Source of the DNA: Achatina immaculata
Lineage: Eukaryota; Mollusca; Gastropoda; Stylommatophora; Achatinidae
Direction of reading: 5' to 3'
Assembly (NCBI GenBank): GCA_009760885.1
Contig: CM019700.1
Coordinates: 5,003,062 to 5,067,061, forward strand
Length of the DNA: 64,000 nucleotides
Part shown: piece by piece, positions 49,501 to 61,100 of the stretch
Position numbering within the stretch: the stretch's first letter is position 1
How the letters are laid out: each line of letters starts with the position of its first letter
Notes under the pieces: model-generated
Told to the model about the DNA's origin: nothing
The model's input: only the letters and a program-made list of their open reading frames with translations
Database searches by the model: none
Position numbers and translations under genes: made by a program

Positions 49501-52163
49501 TAGTTAGTGTGCTTGTCTTTCATGGTGAGCTTAGTAGTTCAAGTCAACCTGGAAGCACCCCAGTCACCCATATGTAGAAATGGGTACATAGTTCCTTCTG
49601 GAGGTAGGGAAGAAAAGGAGGCCAGCATCGCTTTCTGTTGCAGTGGTTCCGTAACTTTTTCAGACTGTGGCACACTTGGTAATGCAAATTTCTGTCACAG
49701 CACACGTGCTCTTAATGCTCGGCTGTAGTAGAGTTAACGTTAAATTTTCTAGCACCTTCAGAGTTTACACATTACACTGACTACATTGACAAATGAAGAA
49801 AAAACAAATAGATACATGGCATTCTTTTCAGTGTGAACTGTGAATCTTCATGGAGACACACATCTGTGGGCATTTTACCTCACACTGGACTGGGACTTAT
49901 AACTAAATTACTGTGTCTTCTCTATCAGGGGGATGTTTAATATATAAATTAGCAAAAAATGCACTATAATTTCATCTAAAAATAATTTGGTGGCATAACT
50001 CTAGCTCTCTCATGACACACCACTGAGACGCAACATATCACTTGAAAAACTATGCTCGGCATCAAGTGGAACGAATTCAAGAACAGTACAGAGATAAGAC
50101 AGATGACTGAACAACAACCAGTCTCATGGGTGATCAGGAAAAGGAGACGGATATATGTTGGTCTCTTGATGAGAAGAAATGATCAGAGTCCCAAAACAAG
50201 CTCTCAAGTGGAACACAACAGGCCAAAGAAAAAGAGTCAGACCGCGTGAAACTCTGAAGAGGACATTGTTAAGAGAGGCCAAATTAACAGGCATAAAATC
50301 CCTTGATGAGGTTGAAAGGCTCGCCGAAGACAGGAAAAACTGGCAAACTACTTTGCGAGCCCTATGTGACGTTTAATGGCATGGGAAGGATATAAGAAGA
50401 TTGTATAATGTATGTTATCATGAAAGAGCTTTCTGTTATCTGATCCAGTTCCCATAATCCCACCAATACTGTTCTTAAAACCATTCCGTTTTCTTACCAA
50501 AATTTATAAATGATAGGTAGGGTCCAAATTCTATTTTTTTTTTTTAATTATGGAATCTCAAATGAAATAAATTCATCCTTTCAGTTTTTTCAGACTTTGA
50601 TACAGATGAAATCCCTACATATGAAGAGGTTGAATTATACCGTCCGAAGCAACCACTAAGAGTATTCCGCCCTATTATCTTTATTGGTATGTTCATAAAG
50701 TTGTATTCATTTCGATCATAATTCAGACAACCCTGCATTGAAAATAATAATCAGAAAAATGTTAGACAAGAATTTTGTGAAAGTCGTTATCTTAAATAGC
50801 TGATATCAGAACAATAAAAAGAAAACCAAAAGCAGCTTTCATTGATATGAAGAAGGTATTAAGAAATAAGAAAATATCCTTAAAAATGAGAAAAGTTATG
50901 GTTCTATATAGTGACAAAGTAATTCAGTATTGAGAGACTTTGACAATAAACAGATTAAGCAGAAGTTGGAACAGCAGAAATGTGATTTTGGAGCTAGATT
51001 AGTCGCTGCATTAAAAAAAAAAAAACATGTAAATTGAGAAGTTGCAGAACAGTAAAAACTTATAACCTTCAGGTAAAGACAGTCAAAGTTCTTTGGATAT
51101 GTAATGATAAAGCAAGCATTAAGAATGTGATAGTCGCAAGATAACTCAAGAAAAGAACAAACAAACAAACATACTTTATTTTTAAAGGGTTAGGAATTGA
51201 GCATGCAGGTCCGACTAACATTCTGCCCTTCGTCATACAGCTTCCCTCAGTCACAGTCAAGAAGGAAAGGTAGACCAAAAGAAACATATTGGAATGATCT
51301 AAACCTCCAGATGGCATAGGAAAGAGAAAACAACAGAACTGAGAAGACTGATTGCGAGTCCAACAAGAACTTTCATTCATTCCTTTGCATGTCCCTTGCG
51401 GAACTTTGCCTCCCAAACAGCACTCCTGTAGGCCTCTCGGTTGTGAGCAAGATGGCCTGCAGCTCCTGCATCCATTTCCAGATCATCAACGATGTCTTGC
51501 AGCCATCTTCGTTTCGGTCTTCCTCTTTTTCTTTTTCCCATTATGTATCCTTCCAATACGGTCTTCTCTAAATTATCATGACGTTTAATGAAGAACAACA
51601 AGAACTGCATATAATAAATAACAATGTCTTCTGAAAATCATAATGCAAGCAAGATCATTGAATAAATATTTAATAAAGTATATTTGTTAAGGGCTCTTTG
51701 AATCTTAGAGTATGATTTTGATGCAGACAGATCTTTTTCTTCTTCTTCTTAAATCTCCCTGGAACTTGAGCTGGTGTTCTTTGCAGCCGATGCCATGAAG
51801 GTGTTGAGGCACACGAATGTGCTGGTTTGAGAGTGGGTTGTGGTTTTTTTTGGTTCTGGAGTGCAGTTAAAAAAGCAGGGGGTATGCAATACTTCTTTAG
51901 CGGACTCCACCACCATAGGGACTGTGGTGATCCCTGTCCTGTTAGCCAGAGAAAAGGTGGAATGGGGTATTGATCAGCTGTGGTTTGCCAACCTGACACT
52001 AGCTTGTCAGTTATGGGTCACTAATTGCCAAATAGATACAACTGTGAAAATAGCCAGGCATTATTTTGCGGATCAACTGCTCCTCCCTTGACTGATTCTA
52101 TCCAAATCTGACTGACATAATCTGCCACTTTAACATCAAGCCAGATATATATATATATATATC

Positions 52164-52197
<34 letters not shown>

Positions 52198-55100
52198 CTA
52201 CTCAAAGGCATTTGATTGTGTACAATACTAGAAACTTTGGGAAATAATGGAAAAAAATGGGATTTCCAACATCATCATCATGTGCCGTGCCGACTGGCGT
52301 TGGCTATTATGCTTCTCCAGAGTACGCGATCCTTCATGCATGCCATCAGCTCAGTTGGTGATCTCCTCTCACACCATCCCGTCAGACTGTCCAGTATCAT
52401 TTCTCTTGGTCTTCCTCTTGATCTTCTTCCTTCTATTTTTCCTGTTGTTATAATATTTTCAATGCCCCCTCTTCTCATTGCATGTCCTATGAAAGTACAT
52501 TGTCTCTCTCTTGTCTTTTTGACAAGGTTTTTTTGTCTCTCCAGCTCTTCTCCTACATTCTTCATTAGTTATTTTTGCTGTCCAGGGGATTCGCAACATT
52601 CTTCTAATAAACCACATTTCTGCTGCTTCCAATGATTTTTGTGCAGACTTGCCTATTGTCCATGATTCACTTCCATATAACAAGATAGGTTCAATATAGC
52701 ATTTTAGTACTCGTTTTCTAACATTCATTGATAAGGATGTGTTGGTCAATATGTTTCTCATTCTCTGACAACCCTGCATTGAAAATAATAATCAGAAAAA
52801 TGTTAGACAAGAATTTTGTGAAAGTCGTTATCTTAAATAGCTGATATCAGAACAATAAAAAGAAAACCAAAAGCAGCTTTCATTGATATGAAGAAATAAG
52901 AAAATATCCTTAAAAATGAGAAAAGTTATGGTTCTGTGTAGTGACAAAGTAATTCAATATTGAGAGACTTTGACAATAAACAGATTAAGCAGAAGTTGGA
53001 ACAGCAGAAATGTGATTTTGGAGCTAGATTAGTCGCTGCATTAAAAAAAACAAAAAAACATGTAAATTGAGAAGTTGCAGAACAGTAAAAACTTATAACC
53101 TTCAGGTAAAGACAGTCAAAGTTCTTTGGATATGTAATGATAAAGCAAGCATTAAGAATGTGATAGTCGCAAGATAACTCAAGAAAAGAACAAACAAACA
53201 AACATACTTTATTTTTAAAGGGTTAGGAATTGAGCATGCAGGTCCGACTAACATTCTGCCCTTCGTCATACAGCTTCCCTCAGTCACAGTCAAGAAGGAA
53301 AGGTAGACCAAAAGAAACATATTGGAATGATCTAAACCTCCAGATGGCATAGGAAAGAGAAAACAACAGAACTGAGAAGACTGATTGCGAGTCCAACAAG
53401 AACTTTCATTCATTCCTTTGCATGTCCCTTGCGGAACTTTGCCTCCCAAACAGCACTCCTGTAGGCCTCTCGGTTGTGAGCAAGATGGCCTGCAGCTCCT
53501 GCATCCATTTCCAGATCATCAACGATGTCTTGCAGCCATCTTCGTTTCGGTCTTCCTCTTTTTCTTTTTCCCATTATGTATCCTTCCAATACGGTCTTCT
53601 CTAAATTATCATGACGTTTAATGAAGAACAACAAGAACTGCATATAATAAATAACAATGTCTTCTGAAAATCATAATGCAAGCAAGATCATTGAATAAAT
53701 ATTTAATAAAGTATATTTGTTAAGGGCTCTTTGAATCTTAGAGTATGATTTTGATGCAGACAGATCTTTTTCTTCTTCTTCTTAAATCTCCCTGGAACTT
53801 GAGCTGGTGTTCTTTGCAGCCGATGCCATGAAGGTGTTGAGGCACACGAATGTGCTGGTTTGAGAGTGGGTTGTGGTTTTTTTTGGTTCTGGAGTGCAGT
53901 TAAAAAAGCAGGGGGTATGCAATACTTCTTTAGCGGACTCCACCACCATAGGGACTGTGGTGATCCCTGTCCTGTTAGCCAGAGAAAAGGTGGAATGGGG
54001 TCTTGATCAGCTGTGGTTTGCCAACCTGACACTAGCTTGTCAGTTATGGGTCACTAATTGCCAAATAGATACAACTGTGAAAATACCCCGGCATTATTTT
54101 GTGGATCAACTGCTCCTCCCTTGACTGATTCTATCCAAATCTGACTGACATAATCTGCCACAGTAACATCAAGCCATATATATATATATATAGATAGATA
54201 TAGATAGATAGATAGAGAGAGAGAGAGGGAGAGACTACTCAAAGGCATTTGATTGTGTACAATACCAGAAGCTTTGGGAAATAATGGAAAAAATGGGATT
54301 TCCAACACATTTGAAAAATTAACATCACTGCTTTATCTAGACCAACAAGCAGCAGTAAAAATAAATGGTGAAACAACTTGGTTTGACATAAAACAAGGGG
54401 TCCGTCAGGGGTGCATATTGTCACCCTACTTATTTAACTTGTATACTGAAAATATAATGAGGAATGTTAGAGAAGATGTAGACAAAGAATATTACGATGC
54501 CATAACAATTGGAGATTATGAAATACCAGAGATTAGATATGCTGATGACACAGTGTTACTATCCACAACACAAAAAGGAATGGAAAAACTAATTATGTCA
54601 GTCCGTAAGAACAGCGAAGAGCAGAACCTCTATCTTAATGCGAAGAAAACTAAATTGATGACAACTGACAAAACAAATAAGGCAGCTGAAATATATATCA
54701 ATGAGGAAAAATTGGAAGAAGTGGAGAGTTTTGAATATCTTGGATCACTGCTGACTGATAATGGAGATACAATGAGGGAAATTAAAAGGAGGACATCTAT
54801 TGCTCTTCAGAAAGTAAAACAAATAAGGAATCTGTGGAGAGGAGCAGACAGAACTACAAAGGTAAGATTTTTAAGGTCATGCATCTTTCCCATCGCAACA
54901 TATGCCTATGAGACGTGGACACTTAATAAAACAGCTGAGAAACACATAAATGCCTTTGAATGTAAATGCTACAGAAGAGTTCTCCAAATATCGTGGACAC
55001 AAAAAAAAAACAAATATATCTATTCTACAAGAGCTTAATATTGAAGAAGGCTGGCTAGTAAAGAGGATTAAAGAGAGAAAGCTTAAATGTTTTGGACACG

Positions 55101-58100
55101 TTGAACGTCATGATAATTTAGAGAAGACCGTATTGGAAGGATACATAATGGGAAAAAGAAAAAGAGGAAGACCAAGGCGAGGATGGCTGCAGGAGATCAT
55201 TGGCGATCTGCAAATGGACGCAGCAGTAGCAGGCCATCTTGCTCGCAACAGAGAGGCCTACAGGAGTGCTGTTTGGGAGGCAAAATTCCGCAAGGGACAT
55301 GCAAATGAATGAATATATATATTCCAAGTCTTTCCTTGCATCTTCCATCTTCAGGTTTGGGTTTCACTTTCTCATAGACTGATGCTGCATTCTTGTCCAG
55401 ATTTCCTCAGTGTGACATGATTATTCACCATTTTATCTAAGTCCTTGTATGTTATGATGTTTTAAATAAATGTCTTGGGGGAAAACTGAGGTCAGAAATG
55501 TCAAAGCAAATAAATGAGGAGAATATATGGGAATAAGACAGCAGACAGCTTAAAAGTATACCTGAAAGAAATGAATGTGTGTATGTATGTATGTTGGAGC
55601 ATCATGCTGGAATGCCTGGAGCAATTTCAACCAAACTTGCCACACATATGACTGGACAATGCACTGTGGGGGTTAGAGAATCTCTAGGACCCCTGGGGGG
55701 GGCCTGGATGGTGGGGGCTTCAATCGATGCAAACAACACCCCACCGAATGACAGGAAGTAACTCCCGTTATATTTATGCCTGCTTTGGATTGTCGGTCGT
55801 GATGGATAAAGGTCAGCCCACACAAATCGATGACGTTATATATGCCAAGATGCTGAACCTTTGGCACTGATAACGAGAAACAGTATACGCACCCTTTGGC
55901 ATTGATAATGAGAAACATTATGCATGGAGCAGATTTCTGATTCACGAAAGACACCCTACTGTTGTTCACCTCAGCGTCCATTTAGAAAATGATGAGAGTG
56001 TTTATTTCATAACAGGGAGCACCCATACAGTAGTTAATCAGCCACCAACCACATTGGGGGGGGGCTTAGTGGTGGGAGTGGGATGGGGGTGACATTTACA
56101 AATCATTGAAAATGACCAATATAGTGTCGAATCCATAGTTTTGGGGTTGCTGAGATGAAACATAACACACTCGATGCCGTTTAAGTTCAAATTCAGCCCC
56201 CATCGACTGGAGGGGGGGCTCTGGCTAAGGATGGGAAGGGGGTGGCATGTACCAAGAATCAAAGATGATTGATGTTAGTGTCCAATCCATAGTTTTCAGG
56301 GTCCCTGAGATGAATAGGAACATTCCCGATGCCGTTTAAGTCCAAGTTCAGCCTCTTTCTGCATAGAGGGCCTAGGGGTGGGGATGAAATATAAACATAA
56401 TCAACAATGACCAATATTAGTGTCGAATCCATTGTTTTCAGTGTCGTGGAGATGAATAGTGACACTTCCAATGCTGTTTAAGCCCAAGTTCAGCCCCCAT
56501 TGGCATGGGGGGGGGGGGGGCCTGGGGTGAGGGTGGTAAATAAAATGTTCAAATTAACCGAGGTTAGTGTCGAATCCATAGTGTTCAGGGTCGCTAAGCT
56601 GATTGGTGACAGTCTTGATGAAAATTAAACCCAAGTTTAGTCGAATAGAATGAATAGAGTTCTATAGAACAGTCTAGAATCTGTATAACCTTCTAGAAGG
56701 TTGTGGAAATGAATAGAACTTTGTAGAACCATCTAGAGTGTTGTGGAAATGATTAGAACTTTTGTGATTGAGATAAATAAATACCCGGACAACGTCGGGT
56801 ACTCAGCTAGTAAATAAATACTTTTCACAGAAAATAGACTGTGCTTTGAGAACCATTGCATGTAAATATAGAGCAGTTTTTTTTAAATGACATGTTTTTA
56901 AAGTCTGGTGTTAATATTTTCTCTCTAAACCATCATACTGCATGGACTATATGACAATACCTTTTTGCCTTTATTCTGTGCCAGGTCACAAAACCTACTT
57001 TCTTTCATAGTTGCCCTGATTTTTTTTTTCATAGCATCAGAATGTCTTCCGATTTCTTTTTTTGTAAAAAAAAAAAAAATATTAAATCGGATAAAATATG
57101 TATGTAAAATATGTACATACCTGTAAAATATTTGAATACCTGTAAGGTATGGGCATTGCCAAATTAAGACATCCTGTTGTGATCATTTTTGCTTATTTTA
57201 ATTATCTCATGTAGTTGTTTTAAATACCTTTCAATCTTTAATGCAAAATTGATTGATCTTTGATGAATCTTTGATGAAATTCTCTCAGGTCCACCTGGAG
57301 TGGGACGAAATGAGCTGAAACGACGCCTGAAAGCCAGTAACCCAAATCATTTTGTGGAAGTTGTTCCATGTTAGTAATTTTATATTTCAGTTCAGCATTT
57401 TATCGATGCCTGGTGCTGTTTACAATTACAGCCTCCTGACTACAAGTCAAAGGCACATGGCTGTATTTATTTATTTATTTATTTTTTTCAAAGCCATTTA
57501 AATGGCTCACAGTAGACTAAAAGTTCGTATAGATTATTGCTATAATATGTCATGCAAAGGTTTCAGTCATCTGCATGTTCCTTGCTGAACTTTGGTTCCC
57601 TATCAGCTTTCCTGTAGACCTCTTGGTTGTAAGCAAGATGCCCTGCTGCTGACGCGTCCATTTGCAGGTTATCAGTGATGTCTTGCAGCCATCCTGCACA
57701 GGTAGATTTTCAGAAAATGAAATCTATTTTGTGCAGTCCATCTTTGCTAATAGATACTAAGAAAAGAGTCTAGAAATGCTATATTGAGTGTCAGTATTAC
57801 TATAAGGTAATGTTCTAAGTGTACAACTCTATGGAAGTGAATGCTGGAAAATCACCAAAACCATAGAAAACAAGCTGAATTCTTTCCAGACTAAATGTTT
57901 ACAAAGAATTAGAAAAATATTTTGGCCAAACACCATAAGAAATAACATCTTGTTGACAGCAATTATTGAGGAAAGATGCTGGCGATGGTTGGGACATGTG
58001 CTCCGAATGACTGACAACTCACTACCAAAAATAGCACTAAGATGGACACCACAGGGGAACAGAAGTAAGGGTAGACCAAAAGAGTCATGGAGAAGAACAG

Positions 58101-61100
58101 CAGAGAGGATGATGAGCAATAGAGGGCTCACCTGGGCAAGAGCAGAAAAAAAGGCAAAGGACAGGCATTTGTGGAATACCCTTGCAGAAGCCCTATGTGC
58201 CCTGGGCACTTAAGTTTCAGAGAGAGAGAGAGAAAGATTACTATAAGGAAGCAAATCATGATCACTAACAAAAGTGAGAAGATTAGAGGCAGCAGAAATG
58301 TGATTCCTATGAAGAATGTTAAAAATACAACGGACAGCTAAAATAACAAATAAGGAATGCCTAAGGAAAGTCAGTGAGAAATGAACCTTAATAAACATGC
58401 TATGAGGGAGATAGTCTAAGTTCATTGACCATATAATGAAAAGAGTAGGAATCAAAAATATTGTGACTAAACAGGGGAAAATGGGAGGCACGAAAGGGAG
58501 AAGTAGACCAAGAGAAAAAAATCTTAGATGGCTTGACAAAATGGCATGGAAGAATAACAAGAAAACTGATGAATAACATGATGATGATGATAACAAATTG
58601 TTGAAGGTAAATCAGGAGTCTGCATTGAGCAGATTATTTATCTTCTAGTCTTTCTGAAGAGGGCAGGTTTGCTCTAGTTTACTAGTTAAGTTCAGTGTTT
58701 TCTTCCAGAACATCATATGCAGTTTTATTTTATGTTTGGATTATAAATTAATGAATTCTTAGATATATTACTGTGGAAAAAATAAAATTTAAAATTACAA
58801 ATCAAATGACTGATTTTGTGGTTTTGTTCCAGTTTTATGTTACAGATTGATGGTTTTGTTCCAATTTTTAGACTGTAAAAATTTTTAACTACCATGTGAG
58901 TTAATATGGGGGAACTGGCTAGAAACTGAATGGTTGAGGTTTCAAATCCCCAGCTGAGTGGGATTTTTTTTTTTTTCTGACCAAAACGGCCCCGGGATTC
59001 ATTCAGCCTAAGAAAATGGGTACCAGAGAAATCCGGAAAGGTAAAGCAGCCAGGTGTGATACTGACCACATCACACTTTTATGTGCCGAAGGTCATGGAA
59101 AATACGAGCCTAACACCGTATTCCCCAATATGCCTTGATGGCATGGAAACGGGAATTTTACCTTTAAAGTTAATATATATGACTTGCCACTTCCCAGCAA
59201 AAACATGACAGATATGTTTTTTTTATAAAGTTCTGTATGTGGTCTTGAGATTTTTGGTCAAGCAGTGTAAGACTACTCTAATTTATAGCACATGTATAGT
59301 CTGTAAAAGATGAGTCCTGTCACATGAAACTGAATACCTTATTTTTCTAACAGATACAAGTCGAGACAAAAGACCTCATGAGGAGGATGGAAAGGAGTAC
59401 CATTTTCTGTCAAGGGAGGATATGGAGAACCAAATTATTGCTCAAAAGTAGGTTATTATTTACATTAGGAACAGTGATTTCAGGGCAGAAATGAGCAATA
59501 TTGTGGTTGATAGTTTTGTATCATTAATTTGTGAAAAGTAAATTCAGGTGGAGATGGATAATATACAGTTTTGTAGGATTTATTATGTGAATGATGATTT
59601 CAGGATAGATATAGATAATGTGGCATACACTTTTGTATCATTTGTTTGTGAACAGTGATTTCAGCATTGAGATGAGTATTAATGTGGTTGATAATTTTAT
59701 TTTGAATTGGTAAAATTATATTTAAAAACATTTTTTTAAAAATTTGATTTGTGCCACTGTTATAAAATTATTTTTAATTTTTCATTTGCTTCATATATAG
59801 TCTCAATTCATGAACTAGTTATTATATGAACATTGATCTACCTCTTAATGCAAGGGCAGTCATGTGTACAGTGTATGTACTATAATGTGCTTTGCCATAT
59901 AGGTGGATATTCTCCAGTTTTGGAGACAGCTTTCTCAACATAGTTCTTTTTCCTAACATACAGTGTCAGGTACACAATTTTTTTATTTTTGCAGCTGGCT
60001 TAGGTGGAGTATGGATCTTGTTTCCAATATGTCACTAAATAGGTTTATTTTTCCTGTCACAGTTATAAATCTTGGTTCATTACAAATATATTGGTTTATT
60101 GCATTTAATACATATACCATGAATAGTTACTGCTGGTAATAATATAAATATTTAGAATGGCTCTTAAGAAGATCTGTCGTTAATTATGTTTATTCAAACA
60201 TTGTTTCCCTCTAGGTTTGTTGAGTATGGAGAATATAAAGGCAACTTGTATGGTACCAGTTTGGATTCCATCAAATCTGTGATACAGCAGGGCAAGGTTT
60301 GTCTGCTTGCTCCGCACACTCAGGTTTGGCTCATTCAGTTTTATTTATTTGCTTCCACAAGTCAGTCAGTCATTTGCATGTCCCTTGCAGAACTTTGCCT
60401 CCTTAACAGCACTCCTGTAGGCCTCTCATTTGTGAGTAAGATACCCTGCTGTTGATGTGTCCATTTGCATATCGTCAAAAGTGTCTTGCAGCCGTCTTTG
60501 CTTTGGTCTTCTATCTTTCTTTTTCTCCATTATGTACTCATCCAAGACTGTCTTCTCTAAATTCTCATGACATTTAATGTGTCCAAAATAATAAAGTTTT
60601 CTCTGTTTAATCTTCCTTATTAGCCAACCTTCTTCAATATTAAGTTATTGTAGTTTGGATATATTTGTTCTTTTTAGTGTCCATGATATTTGAAGAACTT
60701 TTCTGTAGCATTTACATTCAAAGGCATTCATGTGTTTCTCAGCTGTTTTGTTAAGTGTCCAGGTCTCACAGGCATATGTTGCGATGGGAAAGATGCATGC
60801 CTTTAAAAATCTTATTTTTGTAGTTCTGTCTGTTCCTTTCTATAGCTTTTTTTAGTTGTTCTATTTTTTGAAGAGCAATAGATGTCCTTTTAATTTCCCT
60901 CATTGTATTTCCATTATTAGTTAGTAATGATCCAAAATATTCAAAACTCTCCACCTCTTCCAATTTTTCCTCATTGATATATATATTTCAACTGCCTTAT
61001 TTGTTTTGTCAGTTGTCATAAATTTAGTTTTATTTGCATTAAAATAAAGTTTCCACATATCAGTTCCAATATATTTTCTTAGGGGAGAATTTTTTTTTAG

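Noticed and set aside
54253..55038. Longest open frame in the window (261 residues) as a host gene
   Set aside because: Carries RT motifs [13 protein letters not shown] and YADD; it is a LINE copy, frameshifted near 55003.
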